Shown piece after piece: positions 35,197-43,814 of a stretch of DNA of 64,000 bases. The position numbers were made by a program, and so were the translations under genes. Origin of the DNA: Citrobacter sp. Marseille-Q6884 (GTDB lineage: Bacteria > Pseudomonadota > Gammaproteobacteria > Enterobacterales > Enterobacteriaceae); contig NZ_CAMDRE010000003.1 in the NCBI RefSeq assembly GCF_945906775.1, forward strand, positions 1 to 64,000. Reading direction: 5' to 3'. Numbering within the stretch: the first letter of the stretch is position 1; each line of letters begins with the position of its first letter. The notes beneath the pieces were generated by a model. It did not search any database. It was not told the DNA's origin and was given only the letters and a program-made list of their open reading frames with translations.

Positions 35197-36141
35197 ATGG
35201 CGAAGATCCAGGCCAGAAATGTGGATGATGCGCTGTTTGCACGCATTGAGCAGTCAGCAATGAAAAATGAACGTTCCCTCGAAGGGGAGATCCGCCTGGC
35301 GCTGGCCAGACAGTATCCTGTCGGGACCATCTCACCCGCAATCCTCTCCAGCCGGCAACAGTGGCAGAAGGAATGTGGCGGGCGTCTGCGAGCCCTGTTT
35401 GATCGCCTGTCCGCTGACGGTTTTTTCCCCGGTTCAGGGCATGTCGGGCCGACACGCATCGCCGACCAGGTACGGATAGCACACTGGTTAAATGTATCCC
35501 CGGGACTGCTCCTGGACTGTATCGATGGCGCCGGCGAGTTAACCCTTGCTCTGGCTGAACGGATTGAAAGCCGGTTCGGCACCAGTGCAGACTGGCTGAC
35601 CACCGGTGACGGGATGATGTTCCCGCTGGTGATACTGGGGACGTATTCCGGTGTCAGCTGGGAGGGATTTTTCTTCCCGGACGATGATGAACGGTATGTC
35701 TTTGAATTCATCCGCATCGATGGTGGGCGCCATGATGGCACCCTGATGGTCCTGCGCCAGCATGAGCAGAACGGTCGTATCACTGCCGGAGTGGTCACAG
35801 AGGCGTTTTTCCTCGGTGCCGGTATGGGGTCGGGGGGGTACGGAAACCTGAAAGAATTTTTGTTGTTCCTCAGACAACACTGCGGAAATCTAGTCATGAA
35901 TACGTATGTGTTCTCCCCCCCGGAGCCGGATTTTGATTTCTGGTCCGTGATGGGACAGCACCATCCGGTCTGGTTCCGTGAAGCAAAGCGTCGTTCCCCT
36001 TCCTGCTGGCTGCAGCAGGTACTCAGTGGCGAAGATCCGGGGGGATGGTTTAAAGGCGGCTGGTCACTGGTACTGAAGGACGTGGCGGAAGCCCGGACTC
36101 AGGATGTTGCTGATGCGCGTGCGGCTGAACATAATGAGTAA
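35197..36141 (+). CDS. Probable DNA-binding protein with Arc/FitA-like N-terminus
   Basis: A 314-residue protein. The first 45 residues (MAKIQARNVDDALFARIEQ...) look like a FitA/Arc ribbon-helix-helix. A possible helix-turn-helix follows near residues 85-135 (TRIADQVRIAHWLNVSPGLL ... ESRFGTSADWL). The C-terminal half is unassigned. The start ATG has AAGGAGG 6 bp upstream; a longer GTG frame from 35041 is unlikely. The end overlaps the recombinase start by 8 bp, so the two are probably made together and may work together. Confidence 0.7.
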   Translation: MAKIQARNVDDALFARIEQSAMKNERSLEGEIRLALARQYPVGTISPAILSSRQQWQKECGGRLRALFDRLSADGFFPGSGHVGPTRIADQVRIAHWLNVSPGLLLDCIDGAGELTLALAERIESRFGTSADWLTTGDGMMFPLVILGTYSGVSWEGFFFPDDDERYVFEFIRIDGGRHDGTLMVLRQHEQNGRITAGVVTEAFFLGAGMGSGGYGNLKEFLLFLRQHCGNLVMNTYVFSPPEPDFDFWSVMGQHHPVWFREAKRRSPSCWLQQVLSGEDPGGWFKGGWSLVLKDVAEARTQDVADARAAEHNE

Positions 36142-36922
36142 TCCCATGCTTCCGGCCCTGCCCGGCGTCTCTGTATTGTCCACGGCGCAGCTACCGGTGG
36201 CCATCGATTACCCGGCGGCGCTGGCCCTGCGCCAGATGGCGATTGTCCAGGATGAGCTCCCGAAATACCTGCTGGCACCGGAGATCAGCGCCCTGCTCCA
36301 TTATGTCCCGGATCTGCACCGTAAGATGCTGCTGGCGACGCTCTGGAATACCGGCGCGCGTATTAATGAGGCGCTGGCTCTGACCCGAAGCGATTTTTCC
36401 CTGGCGCCGCCCTGGCCGTTTGTGCAGCTGGCTACCCTCAAACAACGGGCCGAGAAAGCGGCCAGAACGGCAGGCCGCGCGCCAGCCGGCATCCAGGCGC
36501 ATCGCCTGGTTCCGCTTTCAGACAGCCAGTACATCAGCCAGCTGCAGATGATGGTGGCTACGCTGAAGATACCGCTTGAGCGACGCAATAAACGCACCGG
36601 CAGAACCGAGAAGGCCCGCATCTGGGACATCACCGACCGGACCGTGCGAACCTGGATCGGCGAAGCCGTTGATGCTGCTGCTGCCGACGGAGTAACGTTC
36701 TCGGTGCCGGTGACCCCGCATACGTTCCGCCATTCCTACGCCATGCATATGCTGTACGCTGGTATCCCGCTGAAGGTGCTGCAGAGTTTAATGGGACACA
36801 AGTCGGTCAGCTCGACAGAGGTGTATACGAAGGTGTTTGCGCTTGATGTCGCGGCGCGCCACCGGGTGCAATTTCAGATGCCGGAGACCGAGGCGGTGGC
36901 TATGCTGAAAGGCGCTCTATGA
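36134..36922 (+). CDS. ResD-like tyrosine recombinase
   Basis: A 262-residue tyrosine recombinase resembling the F-plasmid D protein (ResD), which resolves plasmid multimers. Catalytic residues are visible: Arg in TGARINEAL, His-x-x-Arg in HTFRHSYAMHML, His in LMGHKSVSSTE and Tyr in VYTKVFALD. In F-like plasmids this gene lies by a rep region and recombines a site such as rfsF. No rep gene is present here. A perfect 20-bp inverted repeat follows its stop. Confidence 0.88.
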   Translation: MSNPMLPALPGVSVLSTAQLPVAIDYPAALALRQMAIVQDELPKYLLAPEISALLHYVPDLHRKMLLATLWNTGARINEALALTRSDFSLAPPWPFVQLATLKQRAEKAARTAGRAPAGIQAHRLVPLSDSQYISQLQMMVATLKIPLERRNKRTGRTEKARIWDITDRTVRTWIGEAVDAAAADGVTFSVPVTPHTFRHSYAMHMLYAGIPLKVLQSLMGHKSVSSTEVYTKVFALDVAARHRVQFQMPETEAVAMLKGAL

Positions 36923-36960
36923 GTCCTGATAACGGCCTGCCGCGCCCGACGGGCTTGTCC

Positions 36961-37005
36961 AACCCCTCGTCGGTTCAGAAGCCAGTTCTGAACCGACGAG
37001 GGGTT
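36961..37005. terminator. Perfect 20-bp inverted repeat after the recombinase
   Basis: AACCCCTCGTCGGTTCAGAA is followed by a GCCAG loop and its exact complement, starting 39 bp after the recombinase stop. It ends in TTTTC on the plus strand, so a terminator is the simplest reading. A recombination or protein-binding site is also possible. Confidence 0.65.
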
Positions 37006-37202
37006 TTCGGTGATGGCTGTGCTTGGGTTGGTTTTACCATTATGCAGAAATGTATCATTGCCGGGCCATCTGTTGTGCGGATGCAGGTGCAGGTGTTTCC
37101 GGATGCAACTCCGCCACTGTTTCGCTTAAACTACACTCAGCATGAACGTTAACAGGAAACCGCCAGCATTTTGCAGGCTGAATATAAGGATAAGGGAGCT
37201 GA

Positions 37203-37799
37203 GTGACGCTGACAGAAAAATCGGGCCATCTGGCATGGTGTGCCCTGGTGGCGCTTGCGCTGGCCAGACAAAACGGCAATGTGCTGTCACCGGCACAGGA
37301 AAACCTCTTTCTCACCCGCTGGCTGGCGACTGCGCTGAAGCAACGTCGTTTTTCGCGTGATGTCGCTCCCGACATCGAGTGGCTTCTGAAACAGGGGCGC
37401 CAGTTGGGTGTCGGTGCGAAGCTGTCCAGCAAACTGAATTACCTCTGGTGCTCCTGCATCGGCGAGCTGTCTGGGCAGAACGATCTATTCCGGCTGACAT
37501 ATGCCCTGGAAACCGTAAAAGACATGCGCTGGAACTACCACCTGCTAAGCGATCGGGAATGGTCCGGCCGGTATGCCGTTGCACTGAACGCTGGAGTAAA
37601 CAGCGTTTATCTCTCCCGGTCTAATCTTGATGTCGCTTTTGATGATGATGGTCATCAGGTTAACCCACTGATGGCCCAGCTGACGGGGAATGTTGCAGGC
37701 GTGATCAAGCTGCTTAACCGATGTGGCTGGCAGGCGGTGTCAGCGCATGACGCCTCCCTGCCCCACCAGTTTACGCTGATGGCCAGACAGGGAGGATAA
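37203..37799 (+). CDS. DUF2913 family protein
   Basis: A 198-residue protein matching what I recall of DUF2913, a family common on Klebsiella plasmids with no known function. It appears cytoplasmic, with segments such as MRWNYHLLSDREWSGRYAVAL and LLNRCGWQAV. The start is GTG with GGGAG upstream. It converges on the truncated rpn gene. A decayed relative lies at 47980-48260 beside the second rpn copy. Confidence 0.72.
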   Translation: MTLTEKSGHLAWCALVALALARQNGNVLSPAQENLFLTRWLATALKQRRFSRDVAPDIEWLLKQGRQLGVGAKLSSKLNYLWCSCIGELSGQNDLFRLTYALETVKDMRWNYHLLSDREWSGRYAVALNAGVNSVYLSRSNLDVAFDDDGHQVNPLMAQLTGNVAGVIKLLNRCGWQAVSAHDASLPHQFTLMARQGG

Positions 37800-37810
37800 G
37801 AAAAGGATGA

Positions 37811-38589
37811 TTAGTGGCGGATTTGCGCTAGGTCGTGTTCAGTCAGACCGGTCATTTTTATGACGGTATTGCGGTCGATGCCGTTCTGCAGCATGGTACG
37901 TGCTATTTTCAATGTAGCCTGGCGTTCCCCTTCTGAACGGCCTTTTTCAATACCGCGCTGTTCACCGAGCTGAATGCCCTTCTCGATGCCCTTCTGTTCA
38001 AGCTGCTGTGCGATGGTCATAAGTGCGTCTCCGTGTTGCGGCACACGCTGTGCCAGTTCGCGTACAAAGGCTTCGGCGTCGGATGTTTCGCCTGCCTGCA
38101 CTATATAGTGTACCAGCGATATTACCAGCGATGAAGACAGATATCCGGCCAGCAAAATGGGCACCAGCCGGTCAACCAGTTCTGCCAGGTCCCGCTGATG
38201 AATGTGTTTCTGCAGCAGGGTCAGAGCGGCCATGCTGCGGTGGCCAGCGATTTCCTCATCAGGAATGACGGTAACGTCAACCAGCGGGAAAGCGCTGCTG
38301 TAGAGTTTGCCAGCCAGCGCCGGATCGTCAAATTCATCCAGCCAGTGGGTGGAGTACGGATAAGGGCTGCGCTTACCCGTATAGAACAGCACCGGTATCA
38401 CCAGTGGTAACTTTTTATGCCCTGCCTCCAGGTGTCTCTGCATGGCGGCCACCGCATAGCGTATCAGGCGGAAAGCCATATGTTTGTCCGGCGTTGACTG
38501 GTGCTCGACCAGGACATGAATATATCCGTCGCCGGCAGTGGTTTTCAGGCTGTAGAGGACGTCGCTGAAATACTGCCGGAGATCATCTT
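37811..38589 (-). pseudogene. Rpn-family nuclease, N-terminus cut off by the mer transposon
   Basis: The segment from DLRQYFSDVLYSLKTT to the C-terminus matches the complete rpn gene at 47040-47969 closely. The first about 55 residues, including the opening of the PD-(D/E)XK nuclease fold, are replaced by transposon sequence at 38590. The frame runs on into the transposon but makes no sense there. The end carries the coiled KGIEKGIQLGEQRGIEKG repeat. Confidence 0.9.
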
Positions 38590-38622
38590 GGGGTCGCCTC
38601 AGAAAACGGAAAATAAAGCACG

Positions 38623-39057
38623 CTAAGGCATAGCCGAACCTGCCAAGCTTGCTCCACCCTGTAGTGACGCGATCAGCGGGCAGGAAACGTTCCCCCTTCG
38701 CGCATGGCAGGCGCACACCAACTCAGACAGCACGGCCTCCATGCGCGCCAGGTCAGCCATTTTCTCGCGCACGTCCTTGAGCTTGTGCTCGGCCAGACTG
38801 CTGGCTTCCTCGCAATGGGTGCCATCCTCCAGCCGCAGCAGCTCGGCGATCTCATCCAGGCTGAAGCCCAGCCGCTGGGCTGATTTCACGAAGCGCACCC
38901 GCGTTACATCCGCCTCGCCATAGCGGCGGATGCTGCCATAGGGCTTGTCAGGCTCCAGCAACAAGCCCTTGCGCTGATAGAAACGGATGGTCTCCACATT
39001 GACCCCGGCCGCCTTGGCGAAAACGCCAATGGTCAGGTTCTCCAAATTGTTTTCCAT
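38623..39057 (-). CDS. merR: Mercury-responsive regulator MerR
   Basis: A 144-residue MerR regulator that represses and, with Hg(II), activates the mer operon by untwisting the promoter. The N-terminal winged helix includes [15 protein letters not shown]. The Hg ligands are cysteines in THCEEAS and the C-terminal loop [13 protein letters not shown]. The start is [10 protein letters not shown]; the longer frame is upstream noise. It is divergent from merT. Confidence 0.97.
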
Positions 39058-39062
39058 ATCGC

Positions 39063-39093
39063 TTGACTCCGTACATGAGTACGGAAGTAAGGT
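39063..39093 (+). promoter_or_regulatory. mer promoter and MerR operator
   Basis: A -35 box TTGACT at 39063 and a -10 box TAAGGT at 39088 are separated by 19 bp, the long spacer typical of MerR-controlled promoters. The dyad TCCGTAC-n4-GTACGGA lies between them. Confidence 0.95.
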
Positions 39094-39128
39094 TACGCTA
39101 TCCAATTTCAATTCGAAAGGACAAGCGC

Positions 39129-39479
39129 ATGTCTGAACCAAAAACCGGGCGCGGCGCGCTCTTCACTGGAGGGCTTGCCGCCATCCTCGCCTCGGCTTGC
39201 TGCCTCGGGCCGTTGGTTCTGATCGCCTTGGGGTTCAGCGGCGCTTGGATCGGCAACTTGGCGGTGTTGGAACCCTATCGCCCCATCTTTATCGGCGTGG
39301 CGCTGGTGGCGTTGTTCTTCGCCTGGCGGCGCATCTACCGGCAGGCAGCGGCCTGCAAACCGGGTGAGGTCTGCGCGATTCCCCAAGTGCGAGCTACTTA
39401 CAAGCTCATTTTCTGGATCGTGGCCGCGCTGGTTCTGGTCGCGCTCGGATTTCCCTACGTCATGCCATTTTTCTACTGA
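39129..39479 (+). CDS. merT: Mercuric ion transporter MerT
   Basis: A 116-residue inner-membrane protein with three membrane segments. Cysteine pairs are seen in [10 protein letters not shown] and in AACKPGEVC. It moves Hg(II) from MerP to MerA. The start is the ATG at 39129 of MSEPKTGRG. Confidence 0.97.
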
Positions 39480-39491
39480 TCGGAGTTCACC

Positions 39492-39767
39492 ATGAAGAAA
39501 CTGTTTGCCTCCCTCGCCCTCGCCGCCGTTGTTGCCCCCGTCTGGGCCGCCACCCAGACCGTCACGCTGTCCGTACCGGGCATGACCTGCTCCGCCTGCC
39601 CGATCACTGTCAAGAAGGCGATTTCCAAGGTCGAAGGCGTCAGCAAAGTTGACGTGACTTTCGAGACACGCCAAGCGGTCGTCACCTTCGACGATGCCAA
39701 GACCAGCGTGCAGAAGCTGACCAAGGCAACCGCAGACGCGGGCTATCCGTCCAGCGTCAAGCAGTGA
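39492..39767 (+). CDS. merP: Periplasmic mercury-binding protein MerP
   Basis: A 91-residue protein with a signal peptide ending PVWA and a heavy-metal domain with the motif GMTCSACPITVKKA. It captures Hg(II) in the periplasm and passes it to MerT. It follows merT by 12 bp. Confidence 0.97.
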   Translation: MKKLFASLALAAVVAPVWAATQTVTLSVPGMTCSACPITVKKAISKVEGVSKVDVTFETRQAVVTFDDAKTSVQKLTKATADAGYPSSVKQ

Positions 39768-39838
39768 GTCACTGAAAACGGCACCGCAGCACAACGGACG
39801 TCATTGTCTGGCGCCACAAACGATAAAGGATCTGTTGC

Positions 39839-41524
39839 ATGACCCATCTAAAAATCACCGGCATGACTTGCGACTCGTGCGCGGCGCACGTCAAGGAAGC
39901 GCTGGAAAAAGTGCCAGGCGTGCAGTCGGCGCTGGTGTCCTATCCGAAGGGCACAGCGCAACTCGCCATCGTGCCGGGCACATCGCCGGACGCGCTGACT
40001 GCCGCCGTGGCCGGACTGGGCTACAAGGCAACGCTAGCCGATGCGCCACTGGCGGACAACCGCGTCGGACTGCTCGACAAGGTGCGGGGATGGATGGCCG
40101 CCGCCGAAAAGCACAGTGGCAACGAGCCCCCGGTGCAGGTAGCGGTCATTGGCAGCGGTGGAGCCGCGATGGCGGCGGCGCTGAAGGCCGTCGAGCAAGG
40201 CGCGCAGGTCACGCTGATCGAGCGCGGCACCATCGGCGGCACCTGCGTCAATGTCGGCTGTGTGCCGTCCAAGATCATGATCCGCGCCGCCCACATCGCC
40301 CATCTGCGCCGGGAAAGCCCGTTCGATGGCGGTATTGCGGCAACTGTGCCTACGATTGACCGCAGTAAGCTGCTGGCCCAGCAGCAGGCCCGCGTCGACG
40401 AACTGCGGCACGCCAAGTACGAAGGCATCCTGGGCGGTAATCCGGCCATCACCGTTGTGCACGGTGAGGCGCGCTTCAAGGACGACCAGAGCCTTACCGT
40501 CCGTTTGAACGAGGGTGGCGAGCGCGTCGTGATGTTCGACCGCTGCCTGGTCGCCACGGGTGCCAGCCCGGCGGTCCCGCCGATTCCGGGCTTGAAAGAG
40601 TCACCCTACTGGACTTCCACCGAGGCCCTGGCGAGCGACACCATTCCCGAACGCCTTGCCGTAATCGGCTCGTCGGTGGTGGCGCTGGAGCTGGCGCAAG
40701 CCTTTGCCCGGCTGGGCAGCAAGGTCACGGTCCTGGCGCGCAATACCTTGTTCTTCCGTGAAGACCCGGCCATCGGCGAGGCGGTGACAGCCGCTTTCCG
40801 TGCCGAGGGCATCGAGGTGCTGGAGCACACGCAAGCCAGCCAGGTCGCCCATATGGACGGTGAATTCGTGCTGACCACCACGCACGGTGAATTGCGCGCC
40901 GACAAACTGCTGGTTGCCACCGGTCGGACACCGAACACGCGCAGCCTCGCGCTGGACGCAGCGGGGGTCACTGTCAATGCGCAAGGTGCCATCGTCATCG
41001 ACCAAGGCATGCGCACGAGCAACCCGAACATCTACGCGGCCGGCGACTGCACCGACCAGCCGCAGTTCGTCTATGTGGCGGCAGCGGCCGGCACCCGTGC
41101 CGCGATCAACATGACCGGCGGCGATGCGGCGCTCGACCTGACCGCAATGCCGGCCGTGGTGTTCACCGATCCGCAAGTGGCGACCGTGGGCTACAGCGAG
41201 GCGGAAGCCCACCACGACGGGATCGAGACCGACAGCCGCACCTTGACCTTGGACAACGTGCCGCGTGCGCTCGCCAACTTCGACACACGCGGCTTCATCA
41301 AGTTGGTTATCGAGGAAGGCAGCCATCGGCTGATCGGCGTACAGGCGGTCGCGCCGGAAGCGGGTGAACTGATCCAGACGGCGGCTCTGGCCATTCGCAA
41401 CCGCATGACGGTGCAGGAACTGGCCGACCAGTTGTTCCCCTACCTGACGATGGTCGAGGGGTTGAAGCTCGCGGCGCAGACCTTCAACAAGGATGTGAAG
41501 CAGCTTTCCTGCTGCGCCGGGTGA
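39839..41524 (+). CDS. merA: Mercuric reductase MerA
   Basis: A 561-residue flavoenzyme that reduces Hg(II) to volatile Hg(0) with NADPH. An N-terminal MerP-like domain (GMTCDSCAAHV) is followed by the FAD-binding region (GSGGAAMAAAL) and the redox pair GGTCVNVGCVPSK. It ends with the vicinal cysteines LSCCAG. All the catalytic cysteines are present. Confidence 0.98.
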   Translation: MTHLKITGMTCDSCAAHVKEALEKVPGVQSALVSYPKGTAQLAIVPGTSPDALTAAVAGLGYKATLADAPLADNRVGLLDKVRGWMAAAEKHSGNEPPVQVAVIGSGGAAMAAALKAVEQGAQVTLIERGTIGGTCVNVGCVPSKIMIRAAHIAHLRRESPFDGGIAATVPTIDRSKLLAQQQARVDELRHAKYEGILGGNPAITVVHGEARFKDDQSLTVRLNEGGERVVMFDRCLVATGASPAVPPIPGLKESPYWTSTEALASDTIPERLAVIGSSVVALELAQAFARLGSKVTVLARNTLFFREDPAIGEAVTAAFRAEGIEVLEHTQASQVAHMDGEFVLTTTHGELRADKLLVATGRTPNTRSLALDAAGVTVNAQGAIVIDQGMRTSNPNIYAAGDCTDQPQFVYVAAAAGTRAAINMTGGDAALDLTAMPAVVFTDPQVATVGYSEAEAHHDGIETDSRTLTLDNVPRALANFDTRGFIKLVIEEGSHRLIGVQAVAPEAGELIQTAALAIRNRMTVQELADQLFPYLTMVEGLKLAAQTFNKDVKQLSCCAG

Positions 41525-41541
41525 GAAAAAGGAGGTGTTCA

Positions 41542-41907
41542 ATGAACGCCTACACGGTGTCCCGGCTGGCTCTTGATGCCGGGGTGAGCGTGCATATCGT
41601 GCGCGACTACCTGCTGCGCGGATTGCTGCGCCCGGTGGCGTGCACACCAGGCGGCTACGGCTTGTTCGATGACGCCGCCTTGCAACGGCTGTGCTTCGTG
41701 CGGGCGGCCTTCGAGGCGGGCATCGGCCTCGACGCGCTGGCGCGGCTGTGCCGGGCGCTGGATGCGGCGGACGGCGACGAAGCGGCCGCGCAGCTTGCCC
41801 TGCTGCGTCAGTTCGTCGAGCGTCGGCGCGAAGCGTTGGCCGATCTGGAAGTGCAGTTGGCCACCCTGCCGACCGAGCCGGCACAGCACGCGGAGAGTCT
41901 GCCATGA
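41542..41907 (+). CDS. merD: Secondary mer regulator MerD
   Basis: A 121-residue MerR-like protein with the helix-turn-helix SRLALDAGVSVHIVRDYLLRG but no Hg-binding cysteine set. It competes with MerR for the operator to shut down induction. The start ATG has GGAGG upstream. It overlaps merE by 4 bp. Confidence 0.95.
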   Translation: MNAYTVSRLALDAGVSVHIVRDYLLRGLLRPVACTPGGYGLFDDAALQRLCFVRAAFEAGIGLDALARLCRALDAADGDEAAAQLALLRQFVERRREALADLEVQLATLPTEPAQHAESLP

Positions 41908-42140
41908 ACAACCCCGAGCGCTTGCCGTCCGAGACGCACAAACCGATCACCGGCTACCTGTGGGGCGGACTGGCTGTGCTGACTTGCCCCTGCCACCTGC
42001 CCATCCTCGCTGTCGTGCTGGCCGGCACAACCGCCGGTGCTTTCCTCGGCGAGCATTGGGTCATCGCGGCGCTCGGTTTGACCGGCCTGTTCCTTCTGTC
42101 CCTGTCGCGGGCGTTGCGGGCATTCAGGGAAAGAGAATGA
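41904..42140 (+). CDS. merE: Mercury transport protein MerE
   Basis: A 78-residue inner-membrane protein with two membrane segments and the Cys pair in LTCPCHLPIL. It is a broad mercury (including organomercury) transporter. The start overlaps the merD stop, and the stop overlaps urf2 by 4 bp. Confidence 0.95.
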   Translation: MNNPERLPSETHKPITGYLWGGLAVLTCPCHLPILAVVLAGTTAGAFLGEHWVIAALGLTGLFLLSLSRALRAFRERE

Positions 42141-43126
42141 GCGCTTTCCGGCCGGATGGATGGACGACGCCGGAACTGGCCCAAGCGGTCGAGCGCGGGC
42201 AGCTTGAACTGCACTACCAGCCCGTCGTCGATCTGCGCAGTGGTGGGATTGTCGGCGCGGAAGCCCTGTTGCGCTGGCGTCATCCGACGCTTGGACTATT
42301 GCCACCGGGCCAGTTCCTGCCCGTGGTCGAATCGTCCGGCCTGATGCCTGAAATCGGCGCTTGGGTGCTGGGCGAAGCCTGCCGCCAGATGCGTGACTGG
42401 CGAATGCTGGCATGGCGACCGTTCCGGCTGGCCGTCAATGTTTCGGCGAGCCAAGTGGGACCGGACTTCGACGGGTGGGTAAAGGGCGTGCTGGCTGATG
42501 CCGAGTTGCCCGCCGAGTATCTCGAAATCGAGCTGACCGAATCGGTCGCGTTTGGTGATCCGGCGATCTTCCCCGCCCTGGACGCCTTGCGGCAGATCGG
42601 TGTGCGCTTCGCCGCCGATGACTTCGGGACGGGGTATTCCTGTCTGCAACATCTGAAGTGCTGCCCAATCAGCACGCTCAAGATCGACCAATCGTTTGTC
42701 GCCGGGCTCGCCAACGACCGCCGCGACCAAACCATCGTGCACACCGTGATTCAGCTTGCGCACGGGCTGGGCATGGATGTGGTGGCTGAAGGCGTGGAAA
42801 CATCGGCGAGTCTTGATCTATTGCGACAAGCGGACTGCGACACAGGACAAGGCTTCCTGTTCGCGAAGCCAATGCCGGCGGCGGCATTCGCCGTCTTCGT
42901 CAGTCAATGGAGGGGTGCCACCATGAATGCAAGTGACTCGACCACCACCAGTTGCTGCGTGTGCTGCAAGGAAATCCCGCTCGATGCCGCCTTCACCCCG
43001 GAAGGCGCGGAATACGTCGAGCACTTCTGCGGGTTGGAGTGTTATCAACGCTTCGAAGCGCGTGCCAAGACAGGGAACGAAACCGATGCCGATCCGAACG
43101 CCTGCGACTCGCTACCGTCAGATTGA
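42137..43126 (+). CDS. urf2: EAL domain protein Urf2 fused to a DUF3330 tail
   Basis: A 329-residue protein. Residues about 10-255 form an EAL domain with the catalytic pieces in place: GAEALLRW, NVSAS, EIELTES, ADDFGTGYS, LKIDQSFV, EGVET and GQGFLFAKP. It could therefore break down cyclic di-GMP. Residues about 262-329 form a Cys-rich DUF3330 tail (SCCVCCKEIPLDAAF). An internal ATG at 42922 could also make the tail alone. Its start overlaps merE, so it is made with the mer genes. Its role in the transposon is unknown. Confidence 0.88.
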   Translation: MSAFRPDGWTTPELAQAVERGQLELHYQPVVDLRSGGIVGAEALLRWRHPTLGLLPPGQFLPVVESSGLMPEIGAWVLGEACRQMRDWRMLAWRPFRLAVNVSASQVGPDFDGWVKGVLADAELPAEYLEIELTESVAFGDPAIFPALDALRQIGVRFAADDFGTGYSCLQHLKCCPISTLKIDQSFVAGLANDRRDQTIVHTVIQLAHGLGMDVVAEGVETSASLDLLRQADCDTGQGFLFAKPMPAAAFAVFVSQWRGATMNASDSTTTSCCVCCKEIPLDAAFTPEGAEYVEHFCGLECYQRFEARAKTGNETDADPNACDSLPSD

Positions 43127-43251
43127 GGCATACCCTAACCTGATGTCAGATGCCATGTGTAAATTGCGTCAGGATAGGATTGAATTTTGAATTTATTGAC
43201 ATATCTCGTTGAAGGTCATAGAGTCTTCCCTGACATTTTGCAGGGAATTCC
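43127..43251 (+). other. res resolution site of the transposon
   Basis: The 125 bp between urf2 and tnpR are AT-rich with TGTCAGAT, TTGCGTCAGGATAGG and TGACATATC elements. In Tn21-type transposons this is where the resolvase acts and where the tnpR and tnpA promoters lie. Confidence 0.75.
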
Positions 43252-43812
43252 ATGACTGGACAGCGCATTGGGTATATCAGGGTCAGCACCTTCGACCAGA
43301 ACCCGGAACGGCAACTGGAAGGCGTCAAGGTTGATCGCGCTTTTAGCGACAAGGCATCCGGCAAGGATGTCAAGCGTCCGCAACTGGAAGCGCTGATAAG
43401 CTTCGCCCGCACCGGCGACACCGTGGTGGTGCATAGCATGGATCGCCTGGCGCGCAATCTCGATGATTTGCGCCGGATCGTGCAAACGCTGACACAACGC
43501 GGCGTGCATATCGAATTCGTCAAGGAACACCTCAGTTTTACTGGCGAAGACTCTCCGATGGCGAACCTGATGCTCTCGGTGATGGGCGCGTTCGCCGAGT
43601 TCGAGCGCGCCCTGATCCGCGAGCGTCAGCGCGAGGGTATTGCGCTCGCCAAGCAACGCGGGGCTTACCGTGGCAGGAAGAAATCCCTGTCGTCTGAGCG
43701 TATTGCCGAACTGCGCCAACGTGTCGAGGCTGGCGAGCAAAAGGCCAAGCTTGCTCGTGAATTCGGAATCAGTCGCGAAACCCTGTATCAATACTTGAGA
43801 ACGGATCAGTAA
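43252..43812 (+). CDS. tnpR: Serine resolvase TnpR
   Basis: A 186-residue resolvase that separates cointegrates at res. The catalytic Ser is in GYIRVSTFDQNP. The helix-turn-helix is KLAREFGISRETLYQYL at the end. It lies 2 bp before tnpA. Confidence 0.97.
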   Translation: MTGQRIGYIRVSTFDQNPERQLEGVKVDRAFSDKASGKDVKRPQLEALISFARTGDTVVVHSMDRLARNLDDLRRIVQTLTQRGVHIEFVKEHLSFTGEDSPMANLMLSVMGAFAEFERALIRERQREGIALAKQRGAYRGRKKSLSSERIAELRQRVEAGEQKAKLAREFGISRETLYQYLRTDQ

Positions 43813-43814
43813 AT

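Noticed and set aside
28297..37202. A plasmid replication gene or iterons near the ResD-like gene
   Set aside because: I looked for RepFIB- or RepFII-like protein features and tandem iterons and found none in the window.
40601..41950. A 449-codon minus-strand frame opposite merA-merD
   Set aside because: It is antisense to complete mer genes.
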